This document shows, piece after piece, positions 1 through 6,482 of a stretch of DNA of 6,967 nucleotides; the first letter of the stretch is position 1, and each line of letters opens with the position of its first letter. The stretch lies in contig JAQUGB010000091.1 in the NCBI GenBank assembly GCA_028684345.1, forward strand, positions 1 to 6,967. The letters run 5' to 3'. The DNA comes from Tepidiphilus sp. (GTDB lineage: Bacteria > Pseudomonadota > Gammaproteobacteria > Burkholderiales > Rhodocyclaceae). The position numbers and the translations under genes were made by a program. The notes below the pieces were generated by a model, which saw nothing but the letters and a program-made list of their open reading frames with translations, was not told the origin of the DNA and ran no database searches.

Positions 1-3000
1 AAGGCGGCACCAGCGTGCGCACTTCGCGCTCGACGGTGGGTACGCTCACCGAGATCGCCGATCTCGCCAAATGGCTCTATGCGCGCGCCGCGCGCCTCTT
101 CTGTCCCGGCTGCGGCGAAGAGATCGTGCCGCACACGCCGGAGACGGTGGCTACAGACCTGCGGCGGCGTTTTGCCCCGGCCGCGCGGCTCGCCGTGCTC
201 TTCCCCTTGCCGGTGCCCGAACGCCTGCCCGCCGAGACGGTACGCGCCGGGCTCGCGGCCCAAGGCTACGCGCGCGTCGTCGCCCGCACGCCCGCCGGGG
301 ACGGACGCTGGTGGTGGTGGGTGGTGCAGGATCGATTTCGCCTCGACTCGGTCGAGGAACGGCGGCTCGCCGAGGCGCTGGAAGCGGCTTTCGCCCAGGG
401 ACAGGGGCGTCTGGCGGTGGCCGACTGGGACGAACTGCGAAATCGGCTGGGTGAGCCGGCGGAGACGGGTGAGCCCCCTTTTTGCGAGCGGATTCCCGCA
501 CGGGAATACCGCCGCGAGCGCTACTGCGGGGCTTGCGATCGGACTTTTTCCGATCCCTCGCCGGGCCTCTTCTCCTTCAATTCACCGGTGGGTGCCTGCC
601 CGACCTGCCGCGGCTTCGGACGGGTGATCGGCATCGATTGGGACAAGGTGATCCCGGACCCGTCGCTTTCCCTGCGCCGAGGGGCGATCCGGCCCTGGCA
701 GGGAGGATTCTCGGCGCAATGCCAGCAGGAACTGGAGATGCTCGCTCCGGCCGCCGGCGTGCGCCTGGACGTGCCCTGGCGCGAATTGAGCGAGGCGGAG
801 CGGCGCTGGGTGCTCGAAGGCGATCCCGACTGGGTCGATTGGGAAACGAGCTGGCCGCGGCATTGGTACGGCGTGCGCCGCTACTTCGAGTGGCTCGAAT
901 CCAAGGCCTACAAGATGCACGTGCGGGTGCTGTTGTCGCGCTACCGCAGCTACACCGTCTGCCCCGACTGCCACGGCGCACGCCTCAAGCCGGAGGCGCT
1001 CGCCTGGCGTTTGACCGCCGCCGACGAGACGCCGTCACCCGGACGCCTTCCTGGTCACGACCTGCCCGAGCTCTTCGCCCTGCCGGTCGAGGAGGCGGCC
1101 GCCTTCGTGCGCCGCTGCGCGGCCGGTATTCAAGGCAAGACCCTGCGGCAGGTGTTCGAGGAAATCGAGACCCGCCTGAGCTATCTGTGCGAAGTGGGCC
1201 TGGGTTACCTCACCCTCGATCGCGCCTCGCGTACCCTCTCGGGTGGGGAATTGCAGCGCATCCATTTGACGACGGCGCTCGGCACCTCGCTGGTGGAGAC
1301 GCTCTTCGTGCTGGAAGAGCCGACCGCCGGACTGCACGCCCGCGATGTGGCGCGGCTCATCGGGGCGATCCGCCGGCTGGTGGATCTGGGCAACACGGTG
1401 GTAGTGATCGAGCACGATCCGCAGGTAATCGCCGCGGCCGATTGGGTGATCGACCTCGGGCCGGGCGCCGGGGCCGAGGGGGGGCGCCTGGTGGCTGAAG
1501 GATCCCCTGCCGCCGTCGCCGCGCATCCGGCCTCTCTCACTGGCGCCTACCTCGGCGGTCGCTTGCGGGTGCAGGCGGAGCGCGCTCCGCGCGAGGTGGG
1601 CGAAAGTCCTTGGCTGCGACTCTACGGGGCGCGCGAGCACAACCTGAAAAGCATCGACCTGGCGCTGCCCCTCTCGGGGTTGACGGTGATCGCCGGGGTG
1701 TCCGGTTCGGGCAAATCCACCTTGGTCGAAAACGTGCTCGTACCGGCGCTCGCCCGGGCGCTCGGGCGCGAGGCTGAGGCCCCGGGACCGTATGATGCGC
1801 TCGAAGGAGCGCAGGCGCTTGCCGATCTCGTCTGGGTCGACCAGACGCCGCTCGCCAAGAGCGCGCGCTCCATGCCGGTGACGGTGACCGGTGCCTGGGA
1901 CGAGCTGCGCCGCGCCTTCGCCGCCCAGCCCGAAGCCGCCGCCCACGGCTTCACTGCCGGCAGCTTCAGCTTCAACGCGGGCGAGGGGCGTTGTCCCGCC
2001 TGCGGCGGTTCGGGGTTCGAACACGTCGAGATGCAGTTCCTTGCCGACGTCTATCTGCGCTGCCCGGTGTGCGACGGCCGGCGCTTCCGGGACGAGGTCT
2101 TGCGCGTGCGGCTCGCCGGCAAGAACGCCGCCGAATGGCTGGAACTCACGGTGGACGAGGCTCTGGCGCTCCTCGCCCGTCTGCCTCAGGGTAAGGCGGC
2201 CGCGGCGCGCCTGCAGCCGCTCGTGGCGCTCGGGCTCGGCTATCTTCGGCTGGGGCAACCCACGCCGACGCTCTCCGGCGGCGAAGCCCAGCGCCTCAAG
2301 CTCGCCGCGCGGCTCGCCGAACGCCGCCGCGGCGCCGGCAAGTCCCTCTACGTGTTCGACGAACCCACCACGGGATTGCACCAGCACGAGGTGGCGCGCC
2401 TGCTGCGCGTGCTCGAGGATCTGGCTGAACAGGGCGAGGCGGTGGTGGTGGTCGAACATCACCTCGACGTGATCGCCGCCGCCGACTGGGTGATCGAACT
2501 AGGCCCCGAAGGAGGGGAAAAAGGCGGTCGCATCGTTTTCGAAGGTCCTCCGGACACGCTCGCCGCGGCCGATACCGCCACCAGCCGGGCCCTGCGTGAG
2601 CGCACCTTCGTCTTCGCCAAGCCGGCCCTTCCCCTCGCCGCCGAGCCGGCTTCCCTCTACGGCCTTGCGCCGCAGCGCGCCATCGAGATCCTCGATGCGC
2701 ACGAACACAACCTCAAGCACCTCGACGTGACGATCGCGCGGGAGCGGCTCACCGTGGTCACGGGCGTGTCCGGTTCGGGCAAATCCACGCTCGCCTTCGA
2801 CATCGTCTTCGCCGAAGGGCAGCGGCGCTACCTCACGGCGCTCGATGCCTACGCGCGCCAGTTCGTGCAGCCGCCCCCGCCCCCCGCCGTGGGCCGCATC
2901 CTCGGCCTGTCGCCCACCGTGGCCATCGAACAGCGCACCAGCCGCGGCGGTTACAAGAGCACGGTGGGTACGCTCACCGAAATCGCCCCCTTCCTGCGCC

Positions 3001-5219
3001 TCCTCTACGCCCGCCTCGGCACCCCCTATTGCCCCGAGTGCGGCGTGCCGCTCGAACCGCTCGCTGCCGCCTCCCTGGCGCAGCGCCTGGCGACGCTGCC
3101 TTCGCCGCTTTCCCTCTACGCCCCGCTCGTGCGCCGCCGCAAGGGGATCTACAAGGAACTGGCCGCCTGGGCGGCACGACGCGGCGTGGCGACGCTGCTC
3201 GTCGACGGCGAGGAGGTTCCCACCAACCCCTGGCCCAAGCTCGACCGCTACCGCGAGCACGACATCGATCTGCCGATCGAGCGGCTCGCATCTACCGATG
3301 CGGCCGCCTTGCAGCGGGCCGTGCAGCAGGCGCTGGAGGTGGGCGAAGGGGTAAAGGTGCGCGACGGGCTCGGTCGCTGGCACCTCTTCGCCGGCGCCCA
3401 CGTCTGTCCCTCCTGCGGCAAGGGCGCCCCGCCGCTCGATCCGCGCCTTTTCTCGCAGCATTCACCCCTGGGCTGGTGTCCGGCCTGCCTCGGCACCGGC
3501 CGGAAACTGCTGGGCGAAGGCGCGGCGCTGCGCGATGGCCGGCCGCAGGCGCTCGAGGCCGAGCGCGAGGTCGAGGGACGCCTCGTCACCGCCCAGCCCT
3601 GCCCAGAGTGCGACGGCAGCCGGCTCAACGCCGACGCCCGCGCTGTGCGACTGCAGGGGATGACGCTGCCGCAGCTCGCGCGCCTGCCGCTCGCGCGCCT
3701 GGGGCCGTGGTTCGACGAAGCCGCCGCGCAGTGGGACGAACGCAGCCGGCGCATCGCCGCCGAAGTGTTGCCGCAGATCGCGCAGCGCCTCGCCTTCCTG
3801 TGCGAGGCGGGGCTCGGTTATCTCACACTGGAGCGCGCCGCGCCCACCCTCTCCGGCGGCGAAGCGCAGCGCATCCGGCTCGCCGCCCAGCTCGGCTCGA
3901 CCCTGCGCGGCGTGTGCTACGTGCTCGACGAACCCACCATCGGCCTGCATCCGCGTGACGACGAAACCCTCATCGCCCTGCTGCGCCGGCTGCAGCGGCG
4001 CGGCAACACGGTGCTGGTGGTCGAGCACGACGAGGCGATGATCCGCAGCGCCGACGAGCTGATCGACCTTGGCCCCGGCGCGGGCGAGCACGGCGGCGAG
4101 GTGGTGGCGCAAGGGCCGCTGCCGGCCATCCTCGCCTCGCCGCGTTCGCTCACCGGCAAGATGCTGCGCTGCCCCATCGCGCACCGGCTCGCGCCGCCGC
4201 GGCCCGTCGCCGAAGACGCAGCGAGCCTGTGGGTGCGCGGCGCACGGCATCATAACCTGCAGGGCATCGACGTACGCCTGCCGCTCGCGCGCCTCACGGT
4301 GGTCACCGGCGTGTCCGGCTCGGGCAAATCCACCCTGGTGCGCGAGGTGCTCGCCCAGAGCCTGCGTCAGGGCCGGCCCGTCGGCTGCGAGCGCCTCGAA
4401 GGCGGGGAGGCCCTCACGCGGCTGCTCGAAGTCGACCAGACGCCCATCGGCAAGACCCCTCGTTCCTGCCCGGCCACCTACCTCAAGGTGTTCGACCCCA
4501 TCCGCCGCCTCTTCGCCGAGACCCAGGAAGCGCGCACCCGCGGCTGGGCCCCGGCCTGGTTCTCCTTCAATACGGGCGAGGGCCGCTGCCCCGCGTGCGA
4601 GGGACAAGGCATGATCACGGTGGAGATGGCCTTTCTGCCCGAGGTGCGCGAACCGTGCGACGCCTGCGGCGGCAGCCGCTACCGCGCCGAGACCCTGCAG
4701 GTGCGCTGGCGCGGTGCCTCCATCGCCGAGGTACTGGCGATGACGGTGGCGCAGGCGGCGGACTTCTTCTCCGCCCACCCGGCGATCGCACGTCCGCTGC
4801 GCTGGATGGAAGAAGTGGGCCTGGGCTACCTGCGCCTGGGGCAGCCCAGTCCGACGCTCTCCGGCGGCGAAGCGCAGCGGCTCAAGCTCGTGGCCGAGCT
4901 CTCGCGTCCGGCGCATACGCCTACCCTCTACCTGCTCGACGAACCCACCGTCGGCCTGCATCTGGCCGACATCGAGAAGCTGCTGCGCGTGCTGCACCGC
5001 CTGGTGGAGAACGGCCACACGGTGGTGGTCATCGAACACGACCCGGACGTGTGGCTCGAGGCTGACTGGATCGTCGATCTCGGCCCCAGCGGGGGCGACG
5101 AGGGCGGGCGGCTGGTCCATCATGGAACCGTGGAATCCCTGCGCCGGCGGGGATCGGGGGCGACGAGCGAAGCGCTCGAGCGCGTGCTCGCCCGTCGCAA
5201 AGATGCTTTACTGAAGTGA
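1..5219 (+). CDS. uvrA: Tandem (double) UvrA-family excinuclease ABC subunit A, 5' partial
   Basis: UvrA is the ATP-dependent DNA damage sensor of nucleotide excision repair; it loads UvrB on lesions. Here two UvrA units are fused in one reading frame (frame starting at base 3), and the start codon lies off the left edge. The first visible residues already match the STVGT-TEI motif that follows the first Walker A. Copy A runs to about 2570 and copy B from about 2685. Walker A motifs (GVSGSGKST) are at 1695-1721, 2763-2789 and 4308-4334. LSGGE signatures are at 1236, 2271, 3849 and 4857. Walker B motifs are at 1302, 2346, 3915 and 4926, each followed by an EH switch histidine. CxxC zinc pairs are at 525-608, 1992-2072, 3405-3488 and 4587-4667. 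Visible length is about 1738 residues, against roughly 940 for a single UvrA. Giant UvrA paralogues are known in some proteobacteria. The frame is intact, so this is not a pseudogene. The family call is near certain; a role in UvrABC repair rather than a specialised one is inferred. Confidence 0.96.
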   Translation, partial: GGTSVRTSRSTVGTLTEIADLAKWLYARAARLFCPGCGEEIVPHTPETVATDLRRRFAPAARLAVLFPLPVPERLPAETVRAGLAAQGYARVVARTPAGDGRWWWWVVQDRFRLDSVEERRLAEALEAAFAQGQGRLAVADWDELRNRLGEPAETGEPPFCERIPAREYRRERYCGACDRTFSDPSPGLFSFNSPVGACPTCRGFGRVIGIDWDKVIPDPSLSLRRGAIRPWQGGFSAQCQQELEMLAPAAGVRLDVPWRELSEAERRWVLEGDPDWVDWETSWPRHWYGVRRYFEWLESKAYKMHVRVLLSRYRSYTVCPDCHGARLKPEALAWRLTAADETPSPGRLPGHDLPELFALPVEEAAAFVRRCAAGIQGKTLRQVFEEIETRLSYLCEVGLGYLTLDRASRTLSGGELQRIHLTTALGTSLVETLFVLEEPTAGLHARDVARLIGAIRRLVDLGNTVVVIEHDPQVIAAADWVIDLGPGAGAEGGRLVAEGSPAAVAAHPASLTGAYLGGRLRVQAERAPREVGESPWLRLYGAREHNLKSIDLALPLSGLTVIAGVSGSGKSTLVENVLVPALARALGREAEAPGPYDALEGAQALADLVWVDQTPLAKSARSMPVTVTGAWDELRRAFAAQPEAAAHGFTAGSFSFNAGEGRCPACGGSGFEHVEMQFLADVYLRCPVCDGRRFRDEVLRVRLAGKNAAEWLELTVDEALALLARLPQGKAAAARLQPLVALGLGYLRLGQPTPTLSGGEAQRLKLAARLAERRRGAGKSLYVFDEPTTGLHQHEVARLLRVLEDLAEQGEAVVVVEHHLDVIAAADWVIELGPEGGEKGGRIVFEGPPDTLAAADTATSRALRERTFVFAKPALPLAAEPASLYGLAPQRAIEILDAHEHNLKHLDVTIARERLTVVTGVSGSGKSTLAFDIVFAEGQRRYLTALDAYARQFVQPPPPPAVGRILGLSPTVAIEQRTSRGGYKSTVGTLTEIAPFLRLLYARLGTPYCPECGVPLEPLAAASLAQRLATLPSPLSLYAPLVRRRKGIYKELAAWAARRGVATLLVDGEEVPTNPWPKLDRYREHDIDLPIERLASTDAAALQRAVQQALEVGEGVKVRDGLGRWHLFAGAHVCPSCGKGAPPLDPRLFSQHSPLGWCPACLGTGRKLLGEGAALRDGRPQALEAEREVEGRLVTAQPCPECDGSRLNADARAVRLQGMTLPQLARLPLARLGPWFDEAAAQWDERSRRIAAEVLPQIAQRLAFLCEAGLGYLTLERAAPTLSGGEAQRIRLAAQLGSTLRGVCYVLDEPTIGLHPRDDETLIALLRRLQRRGNTVLVVEHDEAMIRSADELIDLGPGAGEHGGEVVAQGPLPAILASPRSLTGKMLRCPIAHRLAPPRPVAEDAASLWVRGARHHNLQGIDVRLPLARLTVVTGVSGSGKSTLVREVLAQSLRQGRPVGCERLEGGEALTRLLEVDQTPIGKTPRSCPATYLKVFDPIRRLFAETQEARTRGWAPAWFSFNTGEGRCPACEGQGMITVEMAFLPEVREPCDACGGSRYRAETLQVRWRGASIAEVLAMTVAQAADFFSAHPAIARPLRWMEEVGLGYLRLGQPSPTLSGGEAQRLKLVAELSRPAHTPTLYLLDEPTVGLHLADIEKLLRVLHRLVENGHTVVVIEHDPDVWLEADWIVDLGPSGGDEGGRLVHHGTVESLRRRGSGATSEALERVLARRKDALLK
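33..52 (+). repeat. Intragenic direct repeat 1, first copy
   Basis: These 20 bases, acggtgggtacgctcaccga, are identical to 2961-2980, and the match continues as 26 of 27 bases to 59 and 2987. Both copies encode the STVGTLTEI motif of the two UvrA units, so the repeat reflects the duplication under strong protein constraint, possibly helped by gene conversion. Confidence 0.8.
1698..1720 (+). repeat. Intragenic direct repeat 2 (Walker A), first copy
   Basis: These 23 bases covering the Walker A codons are identical to 2766-2788. The Walker A at 4311-4333 differs from both by one base (position 4320). Codon choice is the same although alternatives exist for Gly, Ser and Val, which is more than protein conservation alone requires. 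Confidence 0.8.
2766..2788 (+). repeat. Intragenic direct repeat 2 (Walker A), second copy
   Basis: This is the exact partner of 1698-1720, encoding the Walker A loop of the first ABC domain of copy B. The distance of 1068 bases is also a multiple of three. Confidence 0.8.
2961..2980 (+). repeat. Intragenic direct repeat 1, second copy
   Basis: This is the exact partner of the 20 bases at 33-52. The spacing of 2928 bases is a multiple of three, so recombination between the two copies would delete one UvrA equivalent without a frameshift and leave a single hybrid unit. Confidence 0.8.
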
Positions 5220-5240
5220 GCGAGCGTATTCTTTTCAAGT

Positions 5241-5246
5241 AAGGAG
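5241..5246 (+). promoter_or_regulatory. Ribosome binding site of the cytochrome b561 gene
   Basis: AAGGAG stands six bases before the ATG at 5253 and fixes that start. It lies in the 33-base gap after the uvrA stop. No convincing promoter or terminator is visible in the gap, so read-through from uvrA is possible. Confidence 0.85.
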
Positions 5247-5252
5247 AAGACG

Positions 5253-5969
5253 ATGGCACATGAAAACCGCGATATCCCCGTCTGGGATCCGGCGTTGCGG
5301 CTCTTTCACTGGTCGCTGGTCGCCTGCGTGGTCGGGGCGGTCGTCTCGGTCGAGATCGGCGGCAGCGCCATGCGCTGGCACGAGACGTTCGGCCTGGCCG
5401 TGCTGGGGCTCATCGTCTGGCGGCTGCAGTGGGGCTTCGTCGGCCCGCAGACGGCGCGCTTTTGCACCTTCGTGCGCGGCCCCCGCGAGATCCTTGCCTA
5501 TCTGCGCGGGCAATGGCATGGCGTGGGGCACAATCCTCTGGGAGCGCTTTCGGTGCTGGCGCTCCTCGGACTCTTCGGCCTGCAGGCGCTCTTGGGGCTT
5601 TTCACCTACGACGAGATTTCCTTTCGCGGCCCGCTCGCGCCCCTCATCGACGGCGACTGGCAGCTCCGCCTCACCGGCTGGCACCGCGCGCTCGAGCCGC
5701 TCTTATGGCTGATCGTGCTGCTGCACGTGGGCGCCATCGTCTTCTATGCCGTGGTGAAAAAGGACGATCTGGTGCGCCCCATGGTCACCGGCTATCGCCG
5801 GCTGCCGCCGGGTGTGCAGGACGTGCCGCGGGTGGAATGGGGGAACAAGACCTACGCGCTGCGCCTCGCGCTCACCGTGGCGGTGGCGCTTGCCGTGGTG
5901 TATCTGGCGAGCGGCGTCTGGATCCCGGCGCCCGCGCCGGTGGCGCCGGTGCCGGGAATGGACTGGTGA
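5253..5969 (+). CDS. Cytochrome b561 / Ni,Fe-hydrogenase-type cytochrome b family protein
   Basis: This is a 238-residue inner-membrane dihaem cytochrome b of the family that passes electrons between quinone and periplasmic or membrane partners. Predicted membrane spans are at residues about 16-36, 42-62, 97-117, 147-167 and 201-223. Candidate haem b ligands are His19 (FHWS), His43 (RWHETFG), His144 (GWHRAL) and His158 (LLHVG), one in or beside each of the first four spans as the family requires. A GHNPLGALS element at residues 92-100 is also typical. Basic loops after spans 2 and 4 (KKDDLVRP, YRR) suggest a cytoplasmic N-terminus. That would place the proline-rich C-terminal tail (PAPAPVAPVPG), which follows the extra fifth span, in the periplasm. 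The start is fixed by a strong AAGGAG site. The gene is 33 bases after uvrA and convergent with a cytochrome c' gene. The exact partner and substrate cannot be told from sequence; exchange with the neighbouring cytochrome c' is a reasonable guess. Confidence 0.93.
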   Translation: MAHENRDIPVWDPALRLFHWSLVACVVGAVVSVEIGGSAMRWHETFGLAVLGLIVWRLQWGFVGPQTARFCTFVRGPREILAYLRGQWHGVGHNPLGALSVLALLGLFGLQALLGLFTYDEISFRGPLAPLIDGDWQLRLTGWHRALEPLLWLIVLLHVGAIVFYAVVKKDDLVRPMVTGYRRLPPGVQDVPRVEWGNKTYALRLALTVAVALAVVYLASGVWIPAPAPVAPVPGMDW

Positions 5970-5973
5970 GGAT

Positions 5974-6450
5974 TCAGTCTTCTTTCATGCGGAACTTGTC
6001 GTGGCAGGATTTGCAGGCCTTGCCCACTTCGCCGAACTGCTTGGCGATTGCCGCCTTGTCGCCGGCGGCGGCCACTTCGGCCAGTTTGTTCGCCTGTTCG
6101 GCGAAGTTGGTCGCTACCTGCCGCACTTCGTCGGGCTGCTCGAAGAATTCCTTCTTCAGCCGGCTCTTGTGGAAACCGACGGCGCCCACCGTGTCGGGGC
6201 TGTAGAGCGCGCCCATGCCGGAATTGGCTGCGGCGGCGATGGCGTTGGCGGCTGCCGCCACCTGGGCCTGGTCGAAGGGGGCGCTGCCGTCGACGGCCTG
6301 GGCCTTGATCTTCTCCATGTTCCAGGCCATGAAGGTGTAGGCGGCCTGACGGTACTTCACTTTCTCTTCCGGTTTGAGCGCCTGGGCGGCTGCGGCGCCG
6401 GCAAGCCCCATGGCGGTGGCGAAGAGCAGGATCTGGTGCAGTTTCTTCAT
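5974..6450 (-). CDS. Cytochrome c', periplasmic
   Basis: This is a 158-residue cytochrome c', a four-helix-bundle c-type haem protein of the periplasm associated with binding NO and CO. Residues 1-22 form a Sec signal peptide (KK, hydrophobic core, AAA before Gln23). Mature numbering from Gln23 gives KPEEKVKYRQAAY, which lines up without gaps with my recollection of the Alcaligenes-type N-terminus. The covalent haem motif CKSCH is at residues 146-150 near the C-terminus, as in the family, with the proximal Arg154 four residues after the haem histidine. The distal position 16 is Tyr (Tyr38 of the precursor) rather than the Leu of the Alcaligenes protein. The ATG follows an AGGAG site. The gene runs towards the cytochrome b561 gene and the two stop codons are four bases apart. 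A candidate promoter lies upstream. The family call is very secure; the physiological ligand is inferred from the family. Confidence 0.95.
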   Translation of the reverse strand: MKKLHQILLFATAMGLAGAAAAQALKPEEKVKYRQAAYTFMAWNMEKIKAQAVDGSAPFDQAQVAAAANAIAAAANSGMGALYSPDTVGAVGFHKSRLKKEFFEQPDEVRQVATNFAEQANKLAEVAAAGDKAAIAKQFGEVGKACKSCHDKFRMKED

Positions 6451-6456
6451 GGGTCT

Positions 6457-6462
6457 TCTCCT
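6457..6462 (-). promoter_or_regulatory. Ribosome binding site of the cytochrome c' gene
   Basis: On the - strand AGGAGA precedes the ATG (6450-6448) by six bases and supports that start. The leader core AGGAGAAGAC is the same as that of the cytochrome b561 gene (AAGGAGAAGACG), which may be chance. Confidence 0.8.
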
Positions 6463-6482
6463 ATGTAAAAGAATGCCGCTTC

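Larger units (their letters stand above)
1..2570 (+). other. UvrA copy A of the fusion (N-terminal unit, start missing)
   Basis: This unit contains the end of ABC domain I and all of ABC domain II. A CxxC pair at 102-113 opens the region that holds the UvrB-binding domain in UvrA, but that region (about 114-510) has no recognisable RRKG or PKLD motif. Zinc cysteines lie at 525-536 and 597-608. A full-length insertion domain of about 117 residues follows (609-959), then the CPDC-x-GxRL element at 960. The first signature reads LSGGELQR and the first Walker B reads LFVLEEP, with Glu in place of the usual Asp. ABC domain II looks catalytically intact: Walker A at 1695, signature LSGGEAQR at 2271, LYVFDEP at 2346. 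However, the segment after VDQTP (1836) reads LAKSARS where the family has IGKTPRS or a close variant. Overall the copy looks more diverged than copy B. Confidence 0.85.
2685..5170 (+). other. UvrA copy B of the fusion (C-terminal unit, insertion domain lost)
   Basis: This is a complete UvrA unit with both ABC domains. Walker A (2763) is followed by EGQRRYL and YARQF elements, a run of five prolines (2871-2885), IEQ and STVGTLTEI (2958-2984). A UvrB-binding-type segment keeps VRRRKGIYKEL (3129-3161) and PKLDRY followed by DLPIERL (3234-3287). Zinc cysteines lie at 3405-3416 and 3477-3488. The next cysteine element, CPECDGSRL, begins at 3600, leaving only 37 residues where copy A has 117, so the insertion domain is almost entirely absent. 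Signatures (3849, 4857), Walker B motifs with DE (3927, 4938) and switch histidines (4026, 5037) are all canonical. VDQTPIGKTPRS is present at 4431-4466. The last 20 or so residues after the ABC fold are a basic tail with no known motif. Confidence 0.85.

Noticed and set aside
15..17. GTG at 15 as the start of the UvrA gene
   Set aside because: The frame is open to the left edge and the residues before and after it already match the interior of UvrA (just before STVGT), so about 100 N-terminal residues including a Walker A must lie upstream.
1035..5123. Long open frames on the - strand opposite uvrA (about 475, 320 and 553 codons)
   Set aside because: They are shadow frames of G+C-rich coding DNA. 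Their recurrent GGFVEH-type elements are the complements of the repeated UvrA Walker B motif, and they show no family resemblance of their own.
5207..5232. Possible promoter for the cytochrome b561 gene (TTTACT, TATTCT)
   Set aside because: The spacer is only 14 bases, the matches are weak, and the start of transcription would fall on the ribosome binding site.
5934..5946. Hairpin GCGCC-GGT-GGCGC near the end of the cytochrome b561 gene as a terminator
   Set aside because: The stem is five pairs, lies within coding sequence for the Pro/Ala tail and has no T run after it on either strand.
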